Position numbers and translations under genes: made by a program. Of a DNA stretch of 64,000 bases, positions 27,004 to 36,817 are shown piece after piece. The notes under the pieces were generated by a model that saw nothing but the letters and a program-made list of their open reading frames with translations, did not search any database and was not told the DNA's origin. Numbering within the stretch: position 1 is the stretch's first letter; the number at the start of each line of letters is the position of its first letter. This DNA comes from an uncultured Cellulosilyticum sp. (GTDB taxonomy: Bacteria > Bacillota > Clostridia > Lachnospirales > Cellulosilyticaceae), in NCBI GenBank assembly GCA_934725855.1, contig CAKVCL010000001.1, positions 62,001 through 126,000 on the forward strand, read 5' to 3'.

Positions 27004-27714
27004 TTATAATTTTTGAAGAGCATGAAGTTCTTCTATCGTAAGTTGCCTATAGGCTCCAATGGCTAAATCATTAGGAAGCTTTAAATCTCCCATTTGAAGA
27101 CGTTTTAAATAAATCACTTCTTTGCCTACAAATTGAACCATTTTCTTGACTTGGTGAAACTTGCCTTCACTAATGGTTACTAGAATTTCAGAGTACTTGC
27201 CACTTGATAAAATCTCTAATTTGCCCGGTTTATAGGTCGTTCCATCATTTAAAGTCATGCCTTTTGCAAACACCTCAATGTCTTCTGGTACCATTTTTCC
27301 TATGACTTTAGCATAATAAATTTTATCGACATGCTTTTTAGGTGATAATAAATCATGTGCCATTTTACCATCATTCGTTAAGACAAGTAACCCTTCGGTA
27401 TCCTTATCTAAACGCCCTACTGGAAAAAGCTCCTTGTTCCTGTCGATGACTTCTAAAAGATCCATCACGGTTTCCTCTCTTGGATCTTCCGTGGCGGACA
27501 CATAACCTGCTGGCTTATTAAGGAGATAATAATAGAACGTTTGGTAATCAATCGCTTCTCCAGAAACACAAATCGTATCGCTTTCTGGATTGACATTAGC
27601 CTCACTTTTAATGACTGTTTTTCCGTTCACTGTCACTTTTTTACTTTTAATTAACTTCTGTACTTCTTTACGACTGCCATAGCCTACATGACCTAATACT
27701 TTATCTAAACGCAT
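27004..27714 (-). CDS. RsuA/RluB-family 16S/23S rRNA pseudouridine synthase
   Basis: A 236-residue protein with an N-terminal S4 RNA-binding domain (residues 1-50) and the catalytic motif G-R-L-D-K-D-T-E-G-L-L, with Asp103 as the nucleophile. The size is that of RsuA (16S U516), but RluB-like action cannot be excluded. Of two adjacent ATG codons I take that at 27714, 7 bases after AAGGGG. The start codon follows the stop of the rRNA methyltransferase gene by about 11 bases, so the two rRNA modifiers share a transcript. Confidence 0.92.
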   Translation of the reverse strand: MRLDKVLGHVGYGSRKEVQKLIKSKKVTVNGKTVIKSEANVNPESDTICVSGEAIDYQTFYYYLLNKPAGYVSATEDPREETVMDLLEVIDRNKELFPVGRLDKDTEGLLVLTNDGKMAHDLLSPKKHVDKIYYAKVIGKMVPEDIEVFAKGMTLNDGTTYKPGKLEILSSGKYSEILVTISEGKFHQVKKMVQFVGKEVIYLKRLQMGDLKLPNDLAIGAYRQLTIEELHALQKL

Positions 27715-27725
27715 CATCCCACCCC

Positions 27726-29087
27726 TTAGCATAAACGCCAGCTTGGCGGATATTGATTTTTAAGCATGCCATTTTGAGCTTTGACCCATCCCAGTGGATA
27801 CCCATCTACGCATACCACATAATAGCCTTTTGGTTTGTCACATAAGATGGTTTCACCTTTTAAATAACGCATAATAGCTTCATCTTCAAGTTTCCAATCT
27901 ATCGTTTGTTTAAACATTTCTTTTGGATAAGCTAAGGTGAGGACATGGGATGGTTCAAATCTTTTATTTTTAAGCTCACCTAACAGGAGGCCGCCACGAA
28001 TGACACGTACACCTTTTAGCTCTGGCGCATCTTCAGGAATACTATATAGTTTGCCACTAATCTCAGTAACTGGCAAATTCCCACTTAAATGCGTATACTG
28101 CTCTATAAATGCTAGTGCATCTGGATAATCTTTTAAGCGTTTTTGTTTGCCATAAGTGGAGCACTTTCCTGAAGTGCCACCTGTTCTTTGAAGTAAACAA
28201 ACAAAGTGACCTTCTCCCTCTAAATGATGTGGCCATAATCTTAAAGCGCCTGTAAGTGTTTCATCTGCATCAATAAAATCTGGTCTGCCATGCATAATCC
28301 CACCTACAGGTTCTAGCGGAACGACTTTAAAATCAGGGTGTTTCTTTAAAAATTCATCGATCATTCCCTCATTTTCCTCAGGTGAAAAGGTACAAGTGGA
28401 ATACAAGATCATACCATCTGATTTTAGAAGGGTGACAGCATCTTCTAAAATCATACGTTGTAAACTGGCACAATGCTGCACGCCATAGGCTTCCCAACTT
28501 TTTGTGGCGCTCTCATTTTTACGGAACATTCCCTCTCCAGAACACGGCGCATCAATTAAGATTTTATCAAAATATCCTGGCCATTTACCAGCTAGCCTTT
28601 CCGATGTTTCACTGGTTACAATACCATTACGATTTCCAAAGTTCTCTAGATTTTTTAGAAGGGCTTTAACACGTGAGGCACTAATATCATTAGAAACCAA
28701 TACCCCTTCTTGTTTCATACGTGCTGCCAGTTGGGTACTCTTTCCACCAGGTGCGGCACATAAATCTAATACACGGTCGCCTGGCTCAATAGGTAAATAA
28801 GCCCCTGGAGACATGGCACTTGGCTCTTGAATATAATATAGCCCTGCGAAATAATAAGGGTGTTTACCTGGTTTTTCGTGGGCGTCATAATAAAAGCCCT
28901 CCTTACACCATGGCACTGGTTTTAACGTTTTAAAGGGACTCATTTGCTGCCACTTGTCTAAACTGACTTTAAGCGTATTGATACGAATCCCCTGGTATTT
29001 AGGTAATTGATAAGAAGCAAGATACGCTTCATATTCATCTTTTAAAAGTCTTTTCATCTTTTCTTCAAAAGCTACTGGTAACTTCAT
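27726..29087 (-). CDS. RsmF-type rRNA (cytosine-C5) methyltransferase
   Basis: A 453-residue protein. The SAM domain has V-L-D-L-C-A-A-P-G-G-K-S near residue 107, then the two catalytic cysteines in D-A-P-C-S-G-E-G and Y-S-T-C-T-F. The C-terminal 150 residues form the RsmF-like RNA-binding extension that ends with a PUA-type segment. This fits m5C methylation of 16S rRNA. It is followed by the RsuA-like gene. Confidence 0.92.
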   Translation of the reverse strand: MKLPVAFEEKMKRLLKDEYEAYLASYQLPKYQGIRINTLKVSLDKWQQMSPFKTLKPVPWCKEGFYYDAHEKPGKHPYYFAGLYYIQEPSAMSPGAYLPIEPGDRVLDLCAAPGGKSTQLAARMKQEGVLVSNDISASRVKALLKNLENFGNRNGIVTSETSERLAGKWPGYFDKILIDAPCSGEGMFRKNESATKSWEAYGVQHCASLQRMILEDAVTLLKSDGMILYSTCTFSPEENEGMIDEFLKKHPDFKVVPLEPVGGIMHGRPDFIDADETLTGALRLWPHHLEGEGHFVCLLQRTGGTSGKCSTYGKQKRLKDYPDALAFIEQYTHLSGNLPVTEISGKLYSIPEDAPELKGVRVIRGGLLLGELKNKRFEPSHVLTLAYPKEMFKQTIDWKLEDEAIMRYLKGETILCDKPKGYYVVCVDGYPLGWVKAQNGMLKNQYPPSWRLC

Positions 29088-29148
29088 GTTTTCTTTTCCT
29101 CTACTTATTCATTTTATTGATTGGCTAGTTATGCTAAGTTCTATCTCT

Positions 29149-29844
29149 CTAAACCTCAGCAATCCATAAAGGCTTAAACTCTAAATAATCTGCTGAAACT
29201 AATTGATAGTAAATGCCCTCGTATAGACCAATCATTGCCTGTTTCCAATTCTCTTCATCATGTAAATGACCATAAATCACTCTTGTAACGGGATAAGCTT
29301 TCATTAGCTCTATAAAAGGTGACTGTTCTGGTTTTTCACCACAAGGGGGGTAGTGTAAAAGCACCCATATTGCTTTACATCCCTTTTTGCAAGCCTCATC
29401 TAATGAAAGCTTAAGCCTAATACACTCCCTAGCTATCATTTTTTCATCTTCCCTTGTTAGTAAATCACTACTTGAGCCTCCCCACCCTCTTGTGCCACAT
29501 ATTGCTAAGTCCCCTATGAAATAAGCCGTGTTTTGTAAAAAATAAACGCCCTCATAAAGCTTATTAAGCGGTCCTGTACGATCCCACCAATAATCATGAT
29601 TTCCTTTGATACAAACTTTTTTGCCAGGAAGTCTTTCTAGCCAAGCTAAATCTTTAGTTGCCTCATTTAATCGCATCGCCCAAGAAATATCCCCTGGAAC
29701 TAGGACAATATCCTCACTTGTTACAAGTGTTTCCCAATTCTTTTTGATTTTTTCTTCATGCCCACACCAATGGGTGCCAAATATGTCCATTGGCTTATTG
29801 GCTTCATGACTTAAATGTAAATCGCCTATTGCAAATAAATTCAT
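29149..29844 (-). CDS. calcineurin-like metallophosphoesterase
   Basis: A 231-residue phosphoesterase with the whole set of metal motifs: G-D-L-H at residues 7-10, G-D-I-S-W, G-N-H-D-Y-W-W, H-Y-P-P and G-H-L-H. The ATG follows AAGGAG. The substrate is unknown; the family includes phosphodiesterases and protein phosphatases. Confidence 0.9.
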   Translation of the reverse strand: MNLFAIGDLHLSHEANKPMDIFGTHWCGHEEKIKKNWETLVTSEDIVLVPGDISWAMRLNEATKDLAWLERLPGKKVCIKGNHDYWWDRTGPLNKLYEGVYFLQNTAYFIGDLAICGTRGWGGSSSDLLTREDEKMIARECIRLKLSLDEACKKGCKAIWVLLHYPPCGEKPEQSPFIELMKAYPVTRVIYGHLHDEENWKQAMIGLYEGIYYQLVSADYLEFKPLWIAEV

Positions 29845-29902
29845 CTTTCTCTCCTTACTTTGTCCATTATATCATGCCCCAGAAAAAACAATCAAATGTT
29901 GC

Positions 29903-30883
29903 TTAATGACTGTTCTCATGGGATGCACCATAGCAAGGCTGATTAAAGATCTTTAAAGCTCGCCCTCCTAGATAATCACATAAGTCCCCTTGCTGATAAC
30001 CCTTTTCCTCCATTTCGGCTACAATCTCATCATGAATTTTCCACCAACTCGTATTCCAATTGGCATATAAGGTATGCTCTTCTGGCGCACGACCAATAAT
30101 ACGCTGCACGACAATCTCAGGTGATAAATAACGTAAAAAAGTTATTACACGCTCTTTATAGGCCTCAAGAGTGATCAGTTCTAGATTGCCTCTTTCATAA
30201 GCTTTTGCAAGCGGGGTATTTTTAACGATATATAGGGCATGAAGCTTTACATAGGTATTTCGCATCGCACTTAAGCATTTAGCCGTTTCAATCACATCCT
30301 TCATATCATCCCATGGTAAATCCACAATAACATGGGTACATGTTGTAAAGGGATAGGCTTTAATCTGCATCATGGCATCTAGATATTCCGCCAAACTATG
30401 ACCTCTATTGATGGTTTGAAGGGTTCGATAGTTAATCGTTTGAAGTCCTAATTCAATACACACTTCCTTTTGATATTTCTTAGACCACTCCAAAAGTGCT
30501 TCTAAATAGTCCCTCGCAATGCAGTCAGGTCTTGTGGATACAGAAATCCCCACGATGTCTGGATGAACGACCTCCTCTAATACCCTTTTAAAATCCTCCA
30601 GTGGCATATAAGTATTGCTAAAGTTTTGTAAATAAGGGATAAAATATTTCGCTTTATATCTGTTTTTGATTTTTTCTATATTATGAACCATTTGGCTTGA
30701 AATTTGTTCCGTTGCCTCGCGCATTTCATAGCCGGTTCCTATTTCACCACAATAAATGCATCCACCTTTTGCCACATTACCATCACGGTTCGGGCAAGTC
30801 AGTGGCAAGTTAATGGGAATCTTATACACTTTATCCCCATATTTTTCTTTTAAATACGTTGAATATTTTCGATAGATTTCCAA
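29903..30883 (-). CDS. TIGR01212 family radical SAM protein (YhcC/YtqA-like)
   Basis: A protein of about 326 residues with the family cluster motif T-C-P-N-R-D-G ... G-G-C-I-Y-C (Cys30, 42 and 45). I prefer the TTG at 30881-30883, since AAGGAG lies 9 bases before it; the upstream ATG at 30901 would contain that site within its own codons. The function is not established; homologues have been linked with tRNA or redox work only by weak context. All cluster residues are intact. Confidence 0.88.
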   Translation of the reverse strand: MEIYRKYSTYLKEKYGDKVYKIPINLPLTCPNRDGNVAKGGCIYCGEIGTGYEMREATEQISSQMVHNIEKIKNRYKAKYFIPYLQNFSNTYMPLEDFKRVLEEVVHPDIVGISVSTRPDCIARDYLEALLEWSKKYQKEVCIELGLQTINYRTLQTINRGHSLAEYLDAMMQIKAYPFTTCTHVIVDLPWDDMKDVIETAKCLSAMRNTYVKLHALYIVKNTPLAKAYERGNLELITLEAYKERVITFLRYLSPEIVVQRIIGRAPEEHTLYANWNTSWWKIHDEIVAEMEEKGYQQGDLCDYLGGRALKIFNQPCYGASHENSH

Positions 30884-31081
30884 AATCACAATCTCCTTCA
30901 TCTTTTCTAACTATATTATAACACAAGCCTCTTCTAATCGCCTACGACTTCAAAAAGACTTTAATTTTTTCCTTAATTCTCCAGTCAGATTTTTTATCCC
31001 TTCGTATATATTCCTATAGATTACACATAATAGTCATATCATCTTGATTTGCTAAAAATATCAGAAAGGTGGTAACATACG

Positions 31082-31303
31082 ATGAAGTCTAGAACATGGG
31101 ATTACATCGCTATTACATTAATCATTATTGGAGCAATTAACTGGGGGCTTGTTGGCTTCTTCCAATTTGATTTAGTCGCATTTATTTTTGGAGGAATGAG
31201 TTCTTGGATAAGCCGAGTGATTTATGCAGTAATCGGTATTGCTGGCTTATATTGTCTCACCCTTTATGGTCGCGTATACGATCAACCTTATTCTAATAAC
31301 TAA
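31082..31303 (+). CDS. DUF378 family membrane protein
   Basis: A 73-residue protein with two membrane spans and the motif G-A-I-N-W-G-L-V-G near residues 18-26, the signature of DUF378. The role is unknown. It has an AAAGGTGG site and its own terminator directly after the stop, so it is a single-gene unit. Confidence 0.9.
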   Translation: MKSRTWDYIAITLIIIGAINWGLVGFFQFDLVAFIFGGMSSWISRVIYAVIGIAGLYCLTLYGRVYDQPYSNN

Positions 31304-31307
31304 TGAA

Positions 31308-31337
31308 TAAAAACCACTTATCACTAAGTGGTTTTTA
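31308..31337 (+). terminator. terminator of the DUF378 gene
   Basis: AAAAACCACTTA pairs exactly with TAAGTGGTTTTT around TCAC and is followed by a T-rich run, 5 bases after the stop. Confidence 0.85.
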
Positions 31338-31437
31338 TTTTGTGTCCTATTACTGATTATTTTATACAATAAATCATGCATCTTTCAGATAAATTTGAAT
31401 AAATATAATAGTAAAAGGACATTAAGAGGTGATAGGT

Positions 31438-31851
31438 ATGGTTAAAATTATTACAGGTCAAATCGGTGAAGGAAAAACCAAATGGTTAATTCGCACTGCA
31501 AACGAACAACTTTCTTCTTTAAAAGGTCATGCAGTTTATATTGACAGCAATAGCGATCATCGTTATGAATTATCCCATCAAATTCGGCTTATAGAAGCTG
31601 GTCACTTTTCTCTACACACCCCATCAAGTTTTATAGCCTTTTTATGCGGGATTCTCTCCACCAATCATGATATTGAAGTCATCTTTATTGATGAGTTATG
31701 TAAGCTCACCCATTGTAAATTAGAAGAAATTCCTGCTTACTGTGAAGCCATCTTAAAGCTTTCCCACGAGCACCAAGTGGACTTTATTATTGGAACTTCT
31801 TGCTCTAAGAAAGATTTACCTCATCACCTTTCTCCCTATTTTGTGGCTTAA
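31438..31851 (+). CDS. small P-loop NTPase-like protein, unknown role
   Basis: A 137-residue protein starting at the ATG at 31438 (GAGGTGATAG before it; the GTG at 31429 is part of that site). Walker A G-Q-I-G-E-G-K-T is at residues 7-14 and a Walker B-like V-I-F-I-D-E-L is near 80-86. There is no helicase, kinase or transport domain. The size and layout recall small nucleotide-binding or RecA-like core proteins, but I do not recognise a family. It is a single gene closed by a shared terminator. Confidence 0.75.
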   Translation: MVKIITGQIGEGKTKWLIRTANEQLSSLKGHAVYIDSNSDHRYELSHQIRLIEAGHFSLHTPSSFIAFLCGILSTNHDIEVIFIDELCKLTHCKLEEIPAYCEAILKLSHEHQVDFIIGTSCSKKDLPHHLSPYFVA

Positions 31852-31854
31852 ATC

Positions 31855-31892
31855 AGTAAAGTCCCTATCTTCATGCCGATAGGGACTTTACT
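31855..31892. terminator. bidirectional terminator between the P-loop gene and glgX
   Basis: AGTAAAGTCCCTATC and its exact complement form a 15-bp stem with an 8-base loop, 3 bases after one stop codon and 3 bases before the other. It should end both convergent transcripts. Confidence 0.8.
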
Positions 31893-31895
31893 ATG

Positions 31896-33827
31896 TTACT
31901 GGTTCCTAATTTCTTTAAATAAACAAACACTATAAGCCTGAACGGTATAGCTTTCCGTTTCAACTGTTTCATCAACGATTTCACTACTGGATGTATTCAT
32001 GATGCAATGCCACTTACCATTAATTACAGGTAATTCAAAAGTCAAAGGTTCATAATAACTGTTTGCTACCCAAAATAAACTTTCTTTACCTTCTATATAA
32101 CAGGCAATACTTCTAGAATAATAAGACCAATCGGGTTGTTTTTGATGAATGCCATGCCAGCTAATGGTGTAGGCTGTGTCATCTTTAAAATAATCTAATT
32201 GCTTTCTAAGTTTAATCACATGTTGTACAAAATTTAAATGAGCCATTTGTTGCTCATTTTTTTTCCAATTCACCCAAACGATTTCATTATCTTGACAAAA
32301 GGCATTATTATTTCCGCCTTGTGTTCGACCGATTTCATCTCCCATTAATAACATAGGCGTTCCTTTAGCAAGAAGTAATAAGCTGACTAAGTTACGAACT
32401 GCCCGCCATCTTGCCTCTATAATATGGGCATCTTGTGTTTCACCTTCAACCCCCCAGTTATAACTATAGTTTGCGTTATGACCATCTCGATTGTTTTCAC
32501 CATTTGCTTCATTATGCTTTTGATTATAGGACACTAAGTCCCACATCGTAAATCCATCATGTGCCGTAATAAAATGAATGGTTTGATCTTTGCCTTTACG
32601 CGTGTCTGTAAAATAAATTTCTTTTCCCAACATACAGTCTGATACGGCAGATACTATCCCTTGATCTCCCTTAACAAACTTTCGAATCGTATCTCTAAAG
32701 TAGTCACTCCATTCACAAAATGGTGCCGGCATACGCCCCACATCATAACTTCCTTTTGCATCCCAGCCTTCTGTAATGAGTTTTACTTTTGATAAAATCG
32801 GGTCACTTGCGATCTCATTTAGTAAAGACTCTTTTAACCAAACTCCTTTTTCATCTTGTCCTAAAATAGAAGCTAAATCAAATCTAAAACCATCTACACC
32901 AATTTCATTTGCCCAATACGTTAAACTATTTTTAATGAGCTGTTTCACTAAAGGATGGTTGGTATTTAAAGTATTCCCTGTTCCTGAACAATTTCTATAT
33001 TGTCCTTGTTCATTATATTTATAATAAATTTCAGGTGCTAACATCTTAAAATGAATTTTTACACCACCGTTACCGCCTTCACCAGAATGATTATAAACCA
33101 CATCTAGAAGCACTTCTATTTTCTCTTTATGCGCCGCTTCAAGAAATGCTTTAAATTCTTTTAAGGAATCCTCACTCGTGCGATTCACACTAAATCTTTC
33201 ATCAATTGCAAAAAAGGCTAAGGTATTATAACCCCAAACATCTTGCAGTAATGCTCCCGTATAAGGATTTTTACTTTTTAAGGTATGAGGATACCATTTA
33301 AATATAGGTAGTAATTCAAGTGTTGTCACGCCTAGTGCTTTTAAATAAGGTAGTTTTTTCTGTAGCCCTTTAAACGTTCCTCTCTCTTCCTCAGGAATAC
33401 TCTGATCCATCTTGGTATAATGTCCCACATGAAGCTCATAGATGATTGTTTCATTCCAAGGGATTTGAGGTTTAAGATGATTAAAAGGATCCTGTTTTGT
33501 AACTAGATTACGCCACTCCCCATTATAATACAGTACCCCTTTTGCATAAGGGTCCATAATCGTAGGTGAATAAGAATAATCCTCATTCATTATACGCCAC
33601 ACATAATACATCCCCTCAGAAAGATCCGTTACATAAGTTATAAATTTATCTTCCTCCTCACTAGGTTTAATAATTTCTTTATGGATAGGTGTCGTACTAT
33701 GTGCCTCTTGATAAACTTCTAAAACCATTGCATAAGCATGCTTTGCAAAAATTGCAAATTTAAAATGGCGACCAGTCCATTCACAACCCCATTCCATGAT
33801 CGCATTTATATCTTCCATCGTATCCAT
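31896..33827 (-). CDS. glgX: GlgX-type glycogen debranching enzyme (GH13_11)
   Basis: A 643-residue enzyme that cleaves alpha-1,6 branches of glycogen or limit dextrins. An N-terminal CBM48-like domain is followed by the GH13 barrel with D-V-V-Y-N-H (region I), G-F-R-F-D-L-A (II, nucleophile Asp), T-E-G-W-D (III, acid Glu) and T-A-H-D-G-F-T (IV). The stretch N-E-A-N-G-E-N-N-R-D-G marks the GlgX/isoamylase group rather than pullulanase. The start is the ATG at 33827, behind GGGAGG; an earlier ATG lies upstream of that site. No signal peptide: cytoplasmic. No other glycogen genes are nearby. Confidence 0.92.
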   Translation of the reverse strand: MDTMEDINAIMEWGCEWTGRHFKFAIFAKHAYAMVLEVYQEAHSTTPIHKEIIKPSEEEDKFITYVTDLSEGMYYVWRIMNEDYSYSPTIMDPYAKGVLYYNGEWRNLVTKQDPFNHLKPQIPWNETIIYELHVGHYTKMDQSIPEEERGTFKGLQKKLPYLKALGVTTLELLPIFKWYPHTLKSKNPYTGALLQDVWGYNTLAFFAIDERFSVNRTSEDSLKEFKAFLEAAHKEKIEVLLDVVYNHSGEGGNGGVKIHFKMLAPEIYYKYNEQGQYRNCSGTGNTLNTNHPLVKQLIKNSLTYWANEIGVDGFRFDLASILGQDEKGVWLKESLLNEIASDPILSKVKLITEGWDAKGSYDVGRMPAPFCEWSDYFRDTIRKFVKGDQGIVSAVSDCMLGKEIYFTDTRKGKDQTIHFITAHDGFTMWDLVSYNQKHNEANGENNRDGHNANYSYNWGVEGETQDAHIIEARWRAVRNLVSLLLLAKGTPMLLMGDEIGRTQGGNNNAFCQDNEIVWVNWKKNEQQMAHLNFVQHVIKLRKQLDYFKDDTAYTISWHGIHQKQPDWSYYSRSIACYIEGKESLFWVANSYYEPLTFELPVINGKWHCIMNTSSSEIVDETVETESYTVQAYSVCLFKEIRNQ

Positions 33828-34023
33828 TTTTTGTTCCTCCCATTCATAACCAAAAACCATTTACTATTTATATAAATATGACTCAATCTCTTACTTCTTC
33901 TCATTTTCCAAAAAAAGTCAATTCAAAATAAATCATACGATTTTATTTTGATAGATTATGGCGCATTTATCAATAGTATTTTTATATTTTTCTTATTTTT
34001 TTCATTCTCATAAAAGTGAGTAC

Positions 34024-34052
34024 TTGAAATCCGTTTAATCGTATGCTATGAT
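34024..34052 (+). promoter_or_regulatory. promoter of the T-box-tyrS transcript
   Basis: TTGAAA (34024-34029), 17 bases, TATGAT (34047-34052). Transcription should start near 34059, right at the T-box 5' end. Confidence 0.7.
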
Positions 34053-34059
34053 TAAGCAT

Positions 34060-34280
34060 ATTTAAATCCAAAAAAGCTATGAAAAAGTTAAGTAGTCCTT
34101 AAAGAGCGTTTTAGAGAATGTATGGTTGGTGAAAATACATCGTCTTTAATCGATGAATTACACCTTGGGAGCTTTTACGGTTCGCCACCGTTATCAGGCC
34201 TTGAGGCAAATTAATTTTGTAAATTAAGGTGGTACCACGGGTAAACTCGTCCTTAGCGGATGGGGTTACCCTTTTTTATT
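34060..34280 (+). promoter_or_regulatory. tyrosine T-box riboswitch
   Basis: The leader has the conserved AAGGTGGTACCACGG block (34228-34242) that senses the uncharged tRNA 3' end. A terminator hairpin (GGGTAA ... TTACCC) followed by a T-run lies at about 34240-34277, and it is mutually exclusive with the antiterminator. In the stem I specifier region the codon TAC (34159-34161, in GAATTACACC) points to tRNA-Tyr, in agreement with tyrS downstream. Transcription continues when tRNA-Tyr is uncharged. Confidence 0.93.
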
Positions 34281-34308
34281 ACCAAATATTTATCTTAGGA
34301 GGATTTTC

Positions 34309-35532
34309 ATGAGCGTATTTGATACCTTAATGGAACGTGGATTCATTGAACAATGTACTCACGAAAAAGAAATTAGAGATTTATTAGAAAATGAAAAAGT
34401 AACTTTTTATATTGGTTTTGACCCTACTGCTGATAGCTTACATGTCGGACACTTTGTAACCGTTATGGCTATGAGCCATATGCAAAAAGCTGGTCATAAA
34501 CCAATCGTTCTTTTCGGTGGTGGTACTGCTATGATCGGTGACCCTACTGGAAAAACAGATATGCGTAAGATGATGACTGTAGAAACGATTGATCATAATG
34601 TAGCTTGTTTCAAAAAACAAATGTCACGCTTTATTTCATTTGAAAACGATGCAGCAATCATGGTCAACAACGGAGATTGGCTTCGTAACTTAAACTATAT
34701 CAGTTTGCTTAGAGAAGTAGGCGTTCACTTTAATGTCAATCAAATGTTAGCTGCTGAATGTTACAAGCAACGTATGGAAAAAGGTCTCTCTTTCCTTGAA
34801 TTCAACTATATGATTATGCAATCTTACGATTTCTTAGAATTATACCGTCGTTACAATTGTAAACTTGAATTAGGTGGTAATGATCAATGGTCAAACATCT
34901 TAGGTGGTGTTAAATTGGTTCGTTGTTTACATGGCGATCAATCATTTGGTATGACCTTCTCTCTTCTTACCAATAGCGAAGGAAAGAAAATGGGTAAAAC
35001 AGAAAAAGGTGCTGTATGGTTAGACCCTGAAAAAACTTCTCCATATGAATTCTACCAATACTGGAGAAACGTAGCAGACGCTGATGTTAAACGTTGTTTA
35101 TCTCTTCTTACTTTCATTCCCATGGATGAAGTGAATGCCCTTACTAACGTAGAAGGTACTGCTATTAATAAAGCCAAAGAACGTTTAGCTTATGAAGTGA
35201 CTAAAATTGTTCATGGTGAAGAAGAAGCTGAGAAAGCCCAAATGGCTGCAAAAGCACTTTTCTTAGGTGGTGCACATGGTGGGTCTATTCCATCAACCGA
35301 GATGGCTGCAAGCGATTTTGAAGAAGGTATGGATATCCTTACCTTATTGCAACAAACCAAACTTATTCCTTCTCGTTCTGAAGGACGTCGCCTTGTGACT
35401 CAAAACGGTATTAAAATCAATGAACAACCTGTCACTGATCCAAATGCTAAATTTACAGTAGCTGATTTTAAAGAAAATGAATTAATGATTCAAAAAGGTA
35501 AGAAAGTATTCCATAAAGTGATTTTAAAATAA
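34309..35532 (+). CDS. tyrS: tyrosyl-tRNA synthetase
   Basis: A 407-residue class I synthetase. The HIGH-type motif reads H-V-G-H at residues 45-48 and the KMSKS-type motif K-M-G-K-T near 227. A C-terminal S4 domain follows (S-R-S-E-G-R-R-L-V near 355-365). The ATG has an AGGAGG site. The short variant with HVGH and KMGKT is the TyrZ-like bacterial type. Control is by the T-box directly upstream, and a strong terminator follows. Confidence 0.97.
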   Translation: MSVFDTLMERGFIEQCTHEKEIRDLLENEKVTFYIGFDPTADSLHVGHFVTVMAMSHMQKAGHKPIVLFGGGTAMIGDPTGKTDMRKMMTVETIDHNVACFKKQMSRFISFENDAAIMVNNGDWLRNLNYISLLREVGVHFNVNQMLAAECYKQRMEKGLSFLEFNYMIMQSYDFLELYRRYNCKLELGGNDQWSNILGGVKLVRCLHGDQSFGMTFSLLTNSEGKKMGKTEKGAVWLDPEKTSPYEFYQYWRNVADADVKRCLSLLTFIPMDEVNALTNVEGTAINKAKERLAYEVTKIVHGEEEAEKAQMAAKALFLGGAHGGSIPSTEMAASDFEEGMDILTLLQQTKLIPSRSEGRRLVTQNGIKINEQPVTDPNAKFTVADFKENELMIQKGKKVFHKVILK

Positions 35533-35551
35533 TTTCTATATAAAATGCTAT

Positions 35552-35599
35552 AAAAAGAACAAGTCCATTTCACTGGGTGAAACGGACTTGTTCTTTTTA
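35552..35599. terminator. bidirectional terminator between tyrS and the AI-2E-type gene
   Basis: A long stem, AAAAAGAACAAGTCC / GGACTTGTTCTTTTT with TTTCAC/TGAAA inside, has A- and T-runs on its two sides and lies between convergent genes. Confidence 0.85.
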
Positions 35600-35603
35600 T
35601 GTC

Positions 35604-36800
35604 TTATTCCTCTAAATTCCTAAATAAACCCGGTTTCCAATAACATAAGAGTAACCGAATAAATGCAGCAGCTGGAACAGCCAGTAGCATGCCAATTAGA
35701 CCAAACAAATTGCCGCCTACTAAAATAGCAAGGAGGACAACGATTGGATGTAACTTCACACAATTTCCAACCACTTTAGGAACAATAAACCAGCCATCAA
35801 TTTGCTGAATGATTAATATAGCGATAGCCGCATACAGTGCCTTAATAGGCTCTGGGTCTAAAAGTCCGATAATGACGGCTAGCACAAAGCCTACAATAGG
35901 TCCAAAATAAGGAATCAAATTGAAAATTCCCGCAATCACCCCAATAATGATCGCAAAATCTAATCGGATCAAAAGCAAAGCACCACTTGTTAAAATTACT
36001 ATGATGATTGAATCAATCACCTCTCCTCTGATATACCCTGATAAAATCTCATCCGCTGCTTTTCCTATTTCTATTACTTTTTGGTAATGTTTATGATTGA
36101 CAAACAAACTTATAATGCGTTTTGTAAAGACCAATACTCTTTGTTTATCTTGCAATAAATAAAAAGCAATCACACCTCCTAAAAGTGCATTGAAGGCATG
36201 AATGCCCATCTCTAGAATGCCACCAGTCAATTCATTATATAAATAGATGACAAACTGATTCACCCTTTCATACACGTTTTCTACTAGTCCTTTTCCTTTG
36301 ACGATCCCCATTTGCGTTGTAAATTCACTAATGCCGCTTATCATTTCTTCAAAATAATCCACATAACTTGCAATACTTTCACGCAGTTCAACAATTGAGA
36401 AACTTCCTGATACCTGTTTGATATTCATTTGAATCATTAATACAAAAAGTCCAATGAGTGCGATAAGGAATAAAAACGTTAAAAGCGTTGGCACCGTTCT
36501 CATTTGCCAACGCTTTTTCTTTGAATACTTTAAATGTCTTGGTAAATGAAACTTACAATGTATATGAATTTGCTTACACTTTCTTTCATAAAAACTCACG
36601 ATAGGATCTAAAAGATAAGCTAATACTGCGCCCACTAAAAGCGGCTCCACTAATCCATATGCTAATGAAAAAAGCATTTTAATCCATTCCCACACTAACC
36701 GAAAATTAAGGAGAATAAAAACCCCTCCCAGTACAATGAGTAAACTCACTACAGCGTAAGCAGCAATATTAAAATACTTCTCATTTCTTTTAAGTTTCAT
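35604..36800 (-). CDS. AI-2E family (PerM/UPF0118) transporter
   Basis: A 398-residue membrane protein with about eight spans. The family stretch G-I-F-N-L-I-P-Y-F-G-P-I-V-G near residue 290 and the C-terminal P-x-V-V-G pattern (V-P-K-V-V-G-N) identify UPF0118. The name comes from E. coli TqsA, but family members may move other solutes (some act as Na+/H+ antiporters). No signalling partner is nearby. It follows pepD by 17 bases. Confidence 0.9.
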   Translation of the reverse strand: MKLKRNEKYFNIAAYAVVSLLIVLGGVFILLNFRLVWEWIKMLFSLAYGLVEPLLVGAVLAYLLDPIVSFYERKCKQIHIHCKFHLPRHLKYSKKKRWQMRTVPTLLTFLFLIALIGLFVLMIQMNIKQVSGSFSIVELRESIASYVDYFEEMISGISEFTTQMGIVKGKGLVENVYERVNQFVIYLYNELTGGILEMGIHAFNALLGGVIAFYLLQDKQRVLVFTKRIISLFVNHKHYQKVIEIGKAADEILSGYIRGEVIDSIIIVILTSGALLLIRLDFAIIIGVIAGIFNLIPYFGPIVGFVLAVIIGLLDPEPIKALYAAIAILIIQQIDGWFIVPKVVGNCVKLHPIVVLLAILVGGNLFGLIGMLLAVPAAAFIRLLLCYWKPGLFRNLEE

Positions 36801-36817
36801 TTAATCTTCCTCCCAGC

